Shown piece by piece: positions 27,957-36,270 of a stretch of 64,000 nucleotides of DNA. Source of the DNA: Pseudomonas sp. Irchel 3E13 (GTDB taxonomy: Bacteria > Pseudomonadota > Gammaproteobacteria > Pseudomonadales > Pseudomonadaceae); NCBI RefSeq assembly GCF_900187455.1, contig NZ_FYDX01000011.1, positions 216,480-280,479 on the forward strand, read 5' to 3'. Both the position numbers and the translations under genes were made by a program. Within the stretch, counting starts at the first letter, position 1. Every line of letters begins with the position of its first letter. Below the pieces are notes generated by a model. It ran no database searches. It had not been told where the DNA came from and saw only the letters and a program-made list of their open reading frames with translations.

Positions 27957-28096
27957 GAGCAGCCACACGTTTCAAGCCCCAAGCTGCAAGAGAAGACCGC
28001 GTCCCATCCCGCGCTTTCTTGCGGCTTGAAGCTTCCAGCGCGAAGCGGCTCCGCGGGGCTTGTAGATGGAAATATTTTGAGTAAAATTTTCCTCAT

Positions 28097-28173
28097 CGGA
28101 GTGTAGCGCAGCCAGGTAGCGCGTCTCGTTCGGGACGAGAAGGCCGCAGGTTCGAATCCTGTCTCTCCGACCA
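28097..28173 (+). tRNA. tRNA-Pro (anticodon CGG)
   Basis: 77 nt ending in encoded CCA. The acceptor stem begins CGGAGTG and closes with CTCTCCG (one T-T mismatch), the D arm is GCGCAGCCAGGTAGCGC, the anticodon arm TCTCG-TTCGGGA-CGAGA reads CGG, and the T arm has GGTTCGAATCC. C at position 1 paired with G72 is typical of bacterial tRNA-Pro. Confidence 0.96.
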
Positions 28174-28189
28174 GATCGCTCATCGTCCA

Positions 28190-28212
28190 AGCCCGCATCT
28201 CGCGGGCTTTTT
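28190..28212 (+). terminator. Terminator of tRNA-Pro
   Basis: AGCCCGC (28190-28196) and GCGGGCT (28202-28208) around a 5-nt loop, followed by TTTT, 16 bp after the tRNA. Confidence 0.92.
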
Positions 28213-28269
28213 CGTGTACGCCCCCGTTTTTTCCTGGAGTGGTCCGGCAAGCCCGGAGTGCTTCATTTC

Positions 28270-28292
28270 GCGTGCCTGATCGCACGCTTTTT
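28270..28292 (+). terminator. Terminator-like hairpin in the leader of the glycine-zipper gene
   Basis: GCGTGC-CTGATC-GCACGC followed by TTTTT (28288-28292), ending 17 bp before the ATG at 28310 and just ahead of the TTGAGG ribosome binding site. Any transcript from upstream must read through it, so it may be an attenuator, or the second half of a tandem tRNA terminator. Confidence 0.65.
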
Positions 28293-28309
28293 CCTTGAGG
28301 TTGTTTTTC

Positions 28310-28678
28310 ATGCGCAAGACTTTTGTCGCCGTCACTCTGGGCCTGCTGTTCGCACAAGGCGCCGTCGCGGGCGATGGCACTGCTGCACTGGGCGGTGGCC
28401 TGGGCGGTGCACTGGGTAATGTGGTCGGCCAGCAGATCGGTGGCAGCACTGGCGCGGCGATCGGTGCCGGTGTCGGCGGTGCGGCGGGTGGTGCCGTAGC
28501 GGCGAAGAAAGGCAACAAGGCCAAGGCAGCGGTCGGTGGTGGCTTGGGTTCGGCAGGTGGTTCGTTGCTGGGCAACAAGCTCGGTGGCAGCACCGGTGCG
28601 ACGATTGGCGCCGGCTTGGGCGGGGCCGCGGGTGGTGCACTGGGCAATCACCTGGGGGACAAGAAGAAAAAGCACTGA
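28310..28678 (+). CDS. Exported glycine-zipper protein
   Basis: 122 residues from the ATG at 28310. A signal peptide is present (MRKTFVAVTLGLLFAQGAVAG, cleavage near residue 20). The mature part consists almost wholly of Gly/Ala-rich glycine-zipper repeats (GGGLGGALGNVVGQQIGG, TGAAIGAGVGGAAGGAV, and a second near copy), interrupted by a Lys-rich linker AAKKGNKAKA and ended by DKKKKH. The two repeat halves look like an internal duplication. Such proteins insert into or bridge the outer membrane; the function is unknown. Confidence 0.85.
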   Translation: MRKTFVAVTLGLLFAQGAVAGDGTAALGGGLGGALGNVVGQQIGGSTGAAIGAGVGGAAGGAVAAKKGNKAKAAVGGGLGSAGGSLLGNKLGGSTGATIGAGLGGAAGGALGNHLGDKKKKH

Positions 28679-28710
28679 TTGTGGAGTGAGCTGATCAGGC
28701 TTTGCCGTTG

Positions 28711-28772
28711 ATCGCGAGCAAGCTCGCTCCTACAGGATTTGCCTATCCCCGTAGGAGCGAGCTTGCTCGCGA
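28711..28772. repeat. REP/REPIN element
   Basis: Inverted arms ATCGCGAGCAAGCTCGCTCC and GGAGCGAGCTTGCTCGCGA with the CCTACAGG/CCGTAGG edges typical of pseudomonad REPINs. It lies between two convergent genes. Confidence 0.9.
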
Positions 28773-28787
28773 AGCGGTCCAACTGCC

Positions 28788-30371
28788 TTACTGGGCAGCC
28801 GCCACTTCTTCCGGCAACACCGGCATGAAGGTCAGACCCAGACGCGAGCTGGTCCACTCACGGGTCTGGTTGGTCAGCTCAAGGTTGTTGTTGAGCTTCT
28901 GACCGTAGGTCGGAACGATCTTCTTCAGACCTTCCTGCCATTCAGGGGTCTTGATGCGGTCCTTGAAGGTCTTTTCCAGCACGCTGAGCATGATCGGCGC
29001 AGCGGTGGAAGCACCTGGCGAAGCACCCAGCAGCGCGGCAATGCTGCCGTCTTCAGACGCAACGATCTCGGTACCGAACTGCAGAATGCCGCCGTGCACC
29101 GGATCTTTCTTGATTACCTGTACGCGCTGGCCGGCCTGCAGCAATTTCCAGTCTTCGTTCTTCGCCTGCGGGAAGTACTCGCGCAGCGCCGCCATGCGGT
29201 CGTCGAAGCTCAGCATCAACTGGCCCATCAGGTAGGTGCTCAGGTCGATGTTGTCGATACCGGCATGGGTCATCGGCATGATGTTGTGGCTGGTCAGAGC
29301 CGCGAACATGTCCAGCAGCGAACCGTTTTTCAGGAACTTGGTGGAGAAGGTCGCGAACGGGCCGAACAGCAGGACTTCCTTGCCATCGATGACGCGGGTG
29401 TCCAGGTGCGGAACCGACATCGGCGGCGCGCCGACCGACGCCTTGCCGTACAGCTTGGCCTTGTGGCGAGCAACGATGTCCTGATTGTCGGTCATCAGGA
29501 ACTGGCCACCCACCGGGAAGCCGGCATAGCCTTCGGCTTCAGGAATGCCGGACTTCTGCAGCAGCTTCAGCGCGCCACCACCGGCACCGATGAAGACGAA
29601 CTTGGCCTTGACGCTGGACTCGACGCCCTTGTTGCCAAGGTCGGCGACGACCACGGTCCAGGTGTTGTCGGCATTGCGCTTGATGTCGCGGACTTCGTGA
29701 CGCACGTGCAGCTTGACGTTCTCGCTCTTGGTCAGCGAGCCCACCAGCTGGCGGGTGATTTCGCCGAAGTTCACGTCAGTACCGATCGGCATGCGAGTCG
29801 CGGCGATCTTCTGGTCGGCGGCGCGGCCTTCCATCACGATCGGCACCCACTTGGCGATCTGGGCGTGGTCTTCGGAGAACTCCATGCCGCGGAACAGCGA
29901 GCTGTGCTGCAGGGCTTCATGGCGCTTCTTGAGGAACTCGACGTTCTTGTCGCCCCAGACGAAGCTCATGTGCGGCACGCTGTTGATGAACGACGTCGGG
30001 TTGCGCAGCACGTCCTGCTCGACCTGATAGGCCCAGAACTGCTTGGAGATTTCGAACTGTTCGTTGATCGCCACGGCCTTGCTGATGTCGATCTTGCCGT
30101 CGGCGCCTTCGCTGGTGTAGTTCAGCTCGCAGAACGCAGAGTGGCCGGTACCGGCGTTGTTCCAGGCGTTGGAGCTTTCTTCGGCGACCTGATCCATGCG
30201 CTCATAGATGTTGATCGACCACTGGGGTTCGAGTTCGTGGAGGTAGGTCCCGAGGCTGGCACTCATGATGCCGCCGCCGATCAGCAGCACATCGACAGTC
30301 TTTTCCGGTTCACTGGGCTTGGAACAACCAATGACGCTCAGGCACAGGAGCGCCAAAAGGATTTTTTTCAT
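28788..30371 (-). CDS. mqo: Malate:quinone oxidoreductase, lipoprotein form
   Basis: 527 residues. After the N-terminus the FAD-binding motif VDVLLIGGGIMSASLGTYL and SSNAWNNAGTGHSAFCELNY are the Mqo signature, with FVFIGAGGGALKLLQKSG and GASPGASTAAPIML further on. Mqo oxidises malate to oxaloacetate and passes electrons to quinone. It starts with a lipoprotein signal (MKKILLALLCLSVIGCSKPSE, lipobox VIGC, Cys near residue 16), which most Mqo proteins lack; that would place it on the outer side of a membrane unless the N-terminus is used differently. It is monocistronic, with a REPIN behind it. Confidence 0.92.
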   Translation of the reverse strand: MKKILLALLCLSVIGCSKPSEPEKTVDVLLIGGGIMSASLGTYLHELEPQWSINIYERMDQVAEESSNAWNNAGTGHSAFCELNYTSEGADGKIDISKAVAINEQFEISKQFWAYQVEQDVLRNPTSFINSVPHMSFVWGDKNVEFLKKRHEALQHSSLFRGMEFSEDHAQIAKWVPIVMEGRAADQKIAATRMPIGTDVNFGEITRQLVGSLTKSENVKLHVRHEVRDIKRNADNTWTVVVADLGNKGVESSVKAKFVFIGAGGGALKLLQKSGIPEAEGYAGFPVGGQFLMTDNQDIVARHKAKLYGKASVGAPPMSVPHLDTRVIDGKEVLLFGPFATFSTKFLKNGSLLDMFAALTSHNIMPMTHAGIDNIDLSTYLMGQLMLSFDDRMAALREYFPQAKNEDWKLLQAGQRVQVIKKDPVHGGILQFGTEIVASEDGSIAALLGASPGASTAAPIMLSVLEKTFKDRIKTPEWQEGLKKIVPTYGQKLNNNLELTNQTREWTSSRLGLTFMPVLPEEVAAAQ

Positions 30372-30755
30372 ATTTCAATCCAATTGAAGTGAAGTGATTG
30401 GCCTGACCGCCGCACCCGGGTGCACGCCCTGGTTTTATGGTTTTGCTCACACGATGCCGAACATGCACAAGGCCCGGACGGTTGCGCCGGACCCAGCACG
30501 GGCGAATGGCTGGGGTATCGGAGAAGCGGGGAGCGGTCTTTTGCCGTGGCTGCCGCGGCAGCCTCTGGTCTAAACACGGGACATGGCCCGCGCTGTCCGG
30601 CCTAAAGCAGGAAGCGGGCCAACTTCAGCTCGACCAACGGCTAATAGGAGAGGCGTGTGGTCGCACCCCATATTTGCCGGTTTTCATGGCGGGATCCCGC
30701 CAGGCTTGCTGCCTGTTTAGCCAGCAAGTGGCGGATTTCCCCCAGGCTTAAACGT
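30372..30755. other. Intergenic region between mqo and the chemoreceptor gene
   Basis: 384 bp. Should hold the mqo promoter near 30372-30420. A perfect palindrome GGCGGGATCCCGCC lies at 30689-30702, possibly part of the end of the chemoreceptor transcript. No gene is seen. Confidence 0.5.
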
Positions 30756-32381
30756 TCAAGCGGACAAACGCGCGGTGACTGCACCCAGTTGCCCGGAGAG
30801 TTCATGCAGGCGATGGCCGGCGCGTTCGGTACGTTGCACGGCGCCCTGGTTGTCGGTGGCGATACGGGTGATTTCCACCAGATTGCGGGAGATATCCTCG
30901 GCAACGCTGGTCTGTTCCTCGGCGGCGGTAGCGATCTGCCGGTTCATGTCGCGGATCTCCTCCACCGCCAGGGTGATGCGTTTCAACATGTCGCCCGCGC
31001 GCTGAACCTGCTCGGCCCCCTCCTCGCTCTGCGCCTGGCCCGCCTCGATCGCCTTGACCGCCTCCACCGCGCCGGACTGCACCGCGCTGATGATCTGATT
31101 GATCTCGGCGATGGACGATGCCGTGCGCTGCGCCAGATTGCGCACTTCATCGGCCACCACCGCAAAACCGCGCCCGGCCTCACCGGCCCGCGCCGCTTCG
31201 ATAGCCGCGTTGAGCGCCAGCAGGTTGGTCTGCTCGGCGATGCCGCGGATCACTTCCAGCACCTTGCCGATCCGCGCGCTGTCCTGCTCCAGATGCCGGA
31301 TCACCCCGGCAGTACCGGCGATTTCCCGGTTTACCCGGGAAATGGTGTCGATGGTCGCCTGCATCACCTGCTCGCCGGCCTGGGCGCTGTGGTCGGCATC
31401 ATCCGCCGCCCGCGCCGCCTCCGCGGCATGGCGGGCGACTTCCTGGGCCGTGGCGGACATCTCGTGCATCGCTGTGGCCACTTGGTCGGTGCGCTGGAAC
31501 TGGTCGTCGGTCCCACGGGCCATGCCGCCCGCCAGGGTGCGCAGGTCGCCGCTGGCACTTTCCAGCTCACCGGCGTTGTCCTGCAGGCGGCCAACGGTGT
31601 CGGCGAGGAAGTCACGCAGGGTGTTGGCCGCCACCGCCAGCCGGCCCAGTTCGTCCTGGCGATCGCTGGCAACGCGGGCATCGAAACGGCCCTGGCTGAG
31701 ATGAGCGACGTATTCGATCAGGCGCCGGATCGGCTCGATCAAGCTGCGGTTGACCAGCCACAGGCTGAACAGCCCAATCGCCAGCGCCGACAGCAACATG
31801 ATCGACAGGCCCAGCCAGACGGTGCGCTGCGCCTGCTCGCTGAGTTCCCCGGCCTGCGCCGTGGACGCGGCGCGCAACTGGCTGACCAGTGCGCTCATCT
31901 GCTCGCTGGCCGCACGGTCCACGCCCTTGACCGCCAAGTCCCCCGCCGCCGGATCGGCGCCCGCCGCGAGAAACGCCTCGCGGCCGCGGGCATAGGCCTC
32001 GCCCAACTGCCGGTGACTGTCTTTCAACTGCACAAGGCTGTTGTGCAACGGCGCATCGCCAGCGTTTTCCCGCACCAACTGGCCGAGGATGTCCTGCACC
32101 TGGCGCTCCTGGGCCTGGAACTGCTGCCAGTATTTGTCCAGGTCCGCCGGCTGCTTGCCGCGCAGCAGCACGTTCTTCCACTCCTGGACCTGGATCTTGA
32201 ATTGCAGGTTGGCTTCATCGATCTGCTGCGACGCCCGCAACGGACCGCCGACCAGTTGGCTGTAGCCATCGACACTGGCGGACAGCAGGCGGAAACAGAC
32301 CAGGGCAATCAGCAGCATCGCCAACAGGCTGCCGGCAAGCAGGGCGAGGATTTGCATTCTCAGGGAGGTACGCAGAGGCAT
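30756..32381 (-). CDS. Methyl-accepting chemotaxis protein
   Basis: 541 residues from the ATG at 32381 (MPLRTSLRMQILALLAGSL). First membrane segment residues 11-31, periplasmic helical sensor domain of about 155 residues rich in Gln/Leu (four-helix-bundle type), second segment near residues 188-208, then HAMP and the cytoplasmic signalling domain with the hairpin tip EQTNLLALNAAIEAARAGE and GFAVVADEVRNLAQR. It lacks a CheR-tethering pentapeptide at its end (GAVTARLSA). The ligand is unknown. The gene is alone, away from the che operon. Confidence 0.93.
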   Translation of the reverse strand: MPLRTSLRMQILALLAGSLLAMLLIALVCFRLLSASVDGYSQLVGGPLRASQQIDEANLQFKIQVQEWKNVLLRGKQPADLDKYWQQFQAQERQVQDILGQLVRENAGDAPLHNSLVQLKDSHRQLGEAYARGREAFLAAGADPAAGDLAVKGVDRAASEQMSALVSQLRAASTAQAGELSEQAQRTVWLGLSIMLLSALAIGLFSLWLVNRSLIEPIRRLIEYVAHLSQGRFDARVASDRQDELGRLAVAANTLRDFLADTVGRLQDNAGELESASGDLRTLAGGMARGTDDQFQRTDQVATAMHEMSATAQEVARHAAEAARAADDADHSAQAGEQVMQATIDTISRVNREIAGTAGVIRHLEQDSARIGKVLEVIRGIAEQTNLLALNAAIEAARAGEAGRGFAVVADEVRNLAQRTASSIAEINQIISAVQSGAVEAVKAIEAGQAQSEEGAEQVQRAGDMLKRITLAVEEIRDMNRQIATAAEEQTSVAEDISRNLVEITRIATDNQGAVQRTERAGHRLHELSGQLGAVTARLSA

Positions 32382-32596
32382 CGGCGGGATCTCGGAACAA
32401 AGGATGGAAACGGCGGCAATGGCCGAGCAAAGACATCCATGTCCTCGAATCACAGGCAAAAAAAAGCTGCCATCAGGGGACGGCAGCGAAACTGCATCGA
32501 GCACTTACGCAACAGTTGAAATCGATACTCTCAGGGGATTGCTACAGAAATGTGACAGCCGATACAAATGCTGTCACATAACTGTAAAAAACCGGT

Positions 32597-34357
32597 TCAG
32601 GGGCCGAACTGCAATTCCGCCAACCGCGCATACAGCGGGCTTTCGGCGATCAACTGCAGGTGCGTCCCCACCGCCACCACCTTGCCCTGATCGATCACCG
32701 CGATGCGATCGGCATGCTGCACCGTGGCCAGGCGGTGGGCGATCACCAGCGTCGTGCGCCCGGCCATCAAGGTCGGCAGGGCTTGCTGAATCAGGTACTC
32801 GCTCTGCGCATCGAGGGCGCTGGTGGCCTCATCCAGTAACAGGATCGGCGCATCCACCAGCAAGGCCCGGGCAATCGCCAGGCGCTGGCGCTGACCGCCG
32901 GAAAGGCCGAGGCCGGCGTCGCCGAGGTGGGTCTGGTAGCCGTTGGGCAATTGCAGGATGAATTCGTGAGCATGCGCGCTGCGGGCGGCGGCTTCGACCT
33001 CGGCGAAACTGGCGTCGGCGCGGCCGTAGCGGATGTTGTCCTCGACACTGCCGAAGAACAGCGCCGGGTTCTGCGCCACCAGGGCGAAATGCCGGCGCAG
33101 CTCCTGCGGATCGAGCCGGGTCAGCGGCTGGCCGTCGAGCAGGATCTGCCCTTGTTGTGGATCGTAGAAACGCAGCAGCAGGTCGAACAGCGTCGACTTG
33201 CCCGCGCCGGACGGCCCCACCAGCGCCAGGGTCTGGCCCGGCTCGACGGTCAGGTCAAGGCCATCAATCGCAGGTCGAGAGGCCCGCGACGGGTAGGCAA
33301 AGCGCACCGCCTGCAACTCCAGCCGGCCGCTCACCCGTGGCGGCAGACGCATGCCACCGTCCTGCGGCGCGACAATCTCGCTGCGCGCGGCAAGCAACTC
33401 GGCAATACGCTCGGCGGCGCCCGCGGCGCGCTGCAACTCCCCGATCACTTCACTGACGGTGCCGAAGGCGCTGCCGACGATCAGGCTGTAGAACACAAAA
33501 GCGGCCAACTCGCCACCGGAGATACGCCCGGCGATCACATCCATCCCGCCGACCCAGAGCATCACCCCCACCGCACCCAGCACCAGCACAATCACCAGAG
33601 TGATCAGCCAGGCGCGCTGGACGATACGTTTGCGCGCCGTGGCGAACGCCGCCTCCACCGTTTCACCGAAACGCTGGCGATCCCGTGGCTGGTGGTTGTA
33701 GGCCTGCACGGTCTTGATCTGGCCGAGGGTTTCGGCGACGTAGCTGCCGACATCGGCGATGCGGTCCTGGCTCTCCCGGGACAACGAGCGCACCCGGCGG
33801 CCGAAGATCAGGATCGGCGCCACCACCAACGGTAGCGCCAGCACCACGATGCTGGTCAGCTTGGGGTTGGTGACGAACAGCAGCACGATGCCGCCCAGGA
33901 CCATCAGCGTGTTGCGCAGGAACAACGACAGCGACGAGCCGATCACCGACTGCAGCAGCGTGGTATCGGCGGTCAGCCGCGACTGGATTTCGGAACTGCG
34001 GTTGTGCTCGAAAAAGCCGGGATGCAGGCCAATCAGGTGATCGAACACCTGTTGGCGAATATCGGCCACCACCCGCTCGCCAATCCACGACACCAGGTAG
34101 AAACGGGCGAACGTCCCCACCGCCAGGGCCAGCACCAAGGCCATGAACAGCGCGATGGACTGCCCGAGCAGGTCGGCCGAGCGGGTCACGAAACCCTGGT
34201 CAACCAACAGGCGGATGCCCTGGCCCATGGACAAGGTGATGCCCGCTGTCACCACCAGCGCCAGCAAGGCGAGCAACGACTGTTTGCGGTACGGGCGAAC
34301 GAAACGCCAGGCCAGTTGCAGGGCCTGGCGCTGACGCGAGGAAAGCGGATTGAACAT
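32597..34357 (-). CDS. ABC exporter, fused membrane and ATPase domains (MsbA-like)
   Basis: 586 residues. Six transmembrane segments lie in residues 20-310 (ABC_membrane type 1 fold), then the ATPase: Walker A GPSGAGKST near residue 375, Q loop LVAQNPALF, signature LSGGQRQRLAIARALL near residue 480, Walker B ILLLDEATSALD, H-loop IAHRL. Half-transporter that dimerises to export lipids or drugs. No lipid A kinase gene is adjacent, so it is probably not the essential MsbA itself. It is a single gene. Confidence 0.9.
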   Translation of the reverse strand: MFNPLSSRQRQALQLAWRFVRPYRKQSLLALLALVVTAGITLSMGQGIRLLVDQGFVTRSADLLGQSIALFMALVLALAVGTFARFYLVSWIGERVVADIRQQVFDHLIGLHPGFFEHNRSSEIQSRLTADTTLLQSVIGSSLSLFLRNTLMVLGGIVLLFVTNPKLTSIVVLALPLVVAPILIFGRRVRSLSRESQDRIADVGSYVAETLGQIKTVQAYNHQPRDRQRFGETVEAAFATARKRIVQRAWLITLVIVLVLGAVGVMLWVGGMDVIAGRISGGELAAFVFYSLIVGSAFGTVSEVIGELQRAAGAAERIAELLAARSEIVAPQDGGMRLPPRVSGRLELQAVRFAYPSRASRPAIDGLDLTVEPGQTLALVGPSGAGKSTLFDLLLRFYDPQQGQILLDGQPLTRLDPQELRRHFALVAQNPALFFGSVEDNIRYGRADASFAEVEAAARSAHAHEFILQLPNGYQTHLGDAGLGLSGGQRQRLAIARALLVDAPILLLDEATSALDAQSEYLIQQALPTLMAGRTTLVIAHRLATVQHADRIAVIDQGKVVAVGTHLQLIAESPLYARLAELQFGP

Positions 34358-34603
34358 GAGGGCTGCCGTCTGTCGGATCTGCCGTGCAGCCTACACCCGG
34401 GAGGCGCATTGCCGCCATTGAGCGCGGGGGTTTACAACGCAGGGGCGCAGGCCATAGACCGGATCGGTCTAAAGCACCTCTGGCTCTGCACTGAACTTTC
34501 TGGTGGACTGATTGCTCGCATGATGTGAACGGCGATGGAGTTGTAACAGACCGGTCATCACGCGGATTTAATCTAGGCTTGCCACCTGAAGAGGAGACAG
34601 GAA

Positions 34604-34777
34604 ATGAGCTTGCAACATAGCAGCGCGAATACCCAGCAACGTTCGGCACAACCTGTACCGGTGCACGGTTCGATCATCGACGCCCAAGGGCGCGAGATCC
34701 CGATCACCGAGCAGATGATCCAGCAAGCGTGCAGCGAACTGGAAAAAAGCCGGGTCGCCCCGGCGAAGAAGAGCTGA
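34604..34777 (+). CDS. Small conserved hypothetical protein
   Basis: 57 residues with a strong GAGGAGACAGGAA leader before the ATG at 34604 and a strong terminator just after the stop. The sequence runs MSLQHSSANTQQRSAQP, then VHGSIIDAQGREIPITEQMI and QQACSELEKSR, ending in a basic tail. The DAQGREIPITEQMI part looks like a conserved two-strand and helix motif. I know of no function, but codon bias, the ribosome binding site and the terminator make this a real gene easy to miss by length cutoffs. Confidence 0.82.
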   Translation: MSLQHSSANTQQRSAQPVPVHGSIIDAQGREIPITEQMIQQACSELEKSRVAPAKKS

Positions 34778-34794
34778 AGCTCCACCTCATTCGA

Positions 34795-34820
34795 AACCCG
34801 GCGCCTGCGCCGGGTTTTTT
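34795..34820 (+). terminator. Strong intrinsic terminator
   Basis: AACCCGGCG / CGCCGGGTT stem followed by TTTT, 17 bp after the stop of the 57-residue gene. Confidence 0.93.
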
Positions 34821-34965
34821 ATTGACGAAAACCGCTGGCTCCCGCCTCCGGCCCTACGCGAGCAAGCTCCCGCAAAAACGGCGTCGCTTCAGAAGTCGTC
34901 ACTCACGCTGCCGGATACAGGAGCCAGCAGCCTCGCCACAGCGAATGGATAAGCTCGCAGACCTG

Positions 34966-36111
34966 TCAGTTTTCCAGCACACCCCCCAACGCCCGCACAA
35001 TCTGGCGCAGCGCCGCCGACTCCCCGTCGATCCGTACCCGCAGCCCTTCGATTTCCCGCCGCACCGGATACCCCTTGCGCAACAGGTCGAAGTTCGCCCG
35101 CTGCTGCGCCGGATCCTCGCTCAAGCTGCGGCGGAAATCAGCATCGTCGCGTCGCGGGTCATAGACCGCCCGGCACAGTGTCGCCAGCGCCCAGACCGGA
35201 TCGCTGTCGCCCTGCAACTCCAGCCGCGCCAGCCACGGGCGCGGCAGCAAATCGGCAAGCCAGACCTGCGCCGCCTCGCCACGCCAGGCGCAGAACGCCT
35301 GATAGATCTGCGCCGTGCCGCGCTGCTTGCCGTCGAGGCTGTAACCGGCGATATGCGGGGTGGCGATAACGCACAGGTCGGCCAGCTCCGGGTCCACTTG
35401 TGGCTCTTCTTCCCAGACGTCCAGCACCGCCAGCACATCCTCGCGATCCAGCAACAGCTCACGCAGCGCGATGTTGTCGATCACCGGGCCACGGCTGGCG
35501 TTGATCAGCCAGGCGCCCTCGCGCAGGCTCGCCAGGCGCTCGGCGTCGAGCAAATGCCAGGTGGCCTGCTCGCCCGAGCGGGTCAGCGGGGTATGCAGGC
35601 TGATGACATCGCACTCGGCGAGAATCTGCTCCAGCCCGACATACTCACCACCCTCCGTCGCCTGCCGCGGCGGGTCGCAGACCAGCACCTTCCAGCCCAG
35701 CCCGCGCAGCACTTCGACCAGACGCCCGCCGACTTCACCGGCGCCAACCACACCGTAGGTGCGCGACGCCAGGTCCGCGCCATCCAGCTCGGCGAGGGTC
35801 AACAGGCTGCCCAGCACATAATCCACCACCCCACGGGCATTGCAGCCCGGCGCGCTGGACCAGTGAATGCCGGCCTCGGCGAAATACGGCAGGTCCAGGT
35901 GATCGGTGCCGATGGTGCAGGTGCCGACGAAGCGCACCCGGCTGCCCTCCAGCAACGCACGGTCGACCTTGGTCACCGAGCGCACCAGCAACACGTCGGC
36001 ATCGCGCACGCAGTCGCGGTCGATGGCCCGGCCGGGGTAACGGCGGATCTCGCCAAACCCGGCAAAGAAGGCATCGAGCAGCGGGATGTTTTCGTCGGCA
36101 ACTATCAGCAT
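34966..36111 (-). CDS. pdxB: Erythronate-4-phosphate dehydrogenase PdxB
   Basis: 381 residues. D-isomer 2-hydroxyacid dehydrogenase fold: N-terminal substrate part MLIVADENIPLLDAFF, the NAD-binding YGVVGAGEVGGRLVEVL near residues 118-135, active-site Arg in LINASRGPVIDN, Glu in DVWEEEPQVD, and His in ATPHIAGYS near residue 253, then the C-terminal dimerisation domain special to PdxB. It performs the second step of pyridoxal phosphate synthesis. It is divergent from the MATE gene, with its promoter near 36112-36200. Confidence 0.96.
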   Translation of the reverse strand: MLIVADENIPLLDAFFAGFGEIRRYPGRAIDRDCVRDADVLLVRSVTKVDRALLEGSRVRFVGTCTIGTDHLDLPYFAEAGIHWSSAPGCNARGVVDYVLGSLLTLAELDGADLASRTYGVVGAGEVGGRLVEVLRGLGWKVLVCDPPRQATEGGEYVGLEQILAECDVISLHTPLTRSGEQATWHLLDAERLASLREGAWLINASRGPVIDNIALRELLLDREDVLAVLDVWEEEPQVDPELADLCVIATPHIAGYSLDGKQRGTAQIYQAFCAWRGEAAQVWLADLLPRPWLARLELQGDSDPVWALATLCRAVYDPRRDDADFRRSLSEDPAQQRANFDLLRKGYPVRREIEGLRVRIDGESAALRQIVRALGGVLEN

Positions 36112-36270
36112 GGTGCTCTCCTGTGGGGGAGCGCAGTGTAGGGCCGGGAGTGGGTAAGGGGCTACAAGGTGTTGCGATCGACCTGCACATCCAACCCACC
36201 CATTTCCTGACCAATGCGTCAGGGCGTAGACTGCCCGGTTTTCCGCACACTGCCACCGGACGACCGCCTA

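Noticed and set aside
27970..28030. Imperfect inverted repeat TTCAAGCCCCAAGCTGCAAGA ... TCTTGCGGCTTGAAG before tRNA-Pro
   Set aside because: Looks like a decayed pseudomonad AAGCTGCAAGC-type repeat, and a similar degenerate string occurs near 4290-4320, but pairing is interrupted and the element cannot be delimited.
34857..34876. Fourth REP of the GCGAGCAAGCTCGC family
   Set aside because: Only a single degenerate arm (ACGCGAGCAAGCTCCCGC) without a partner; could be a REP remnant.
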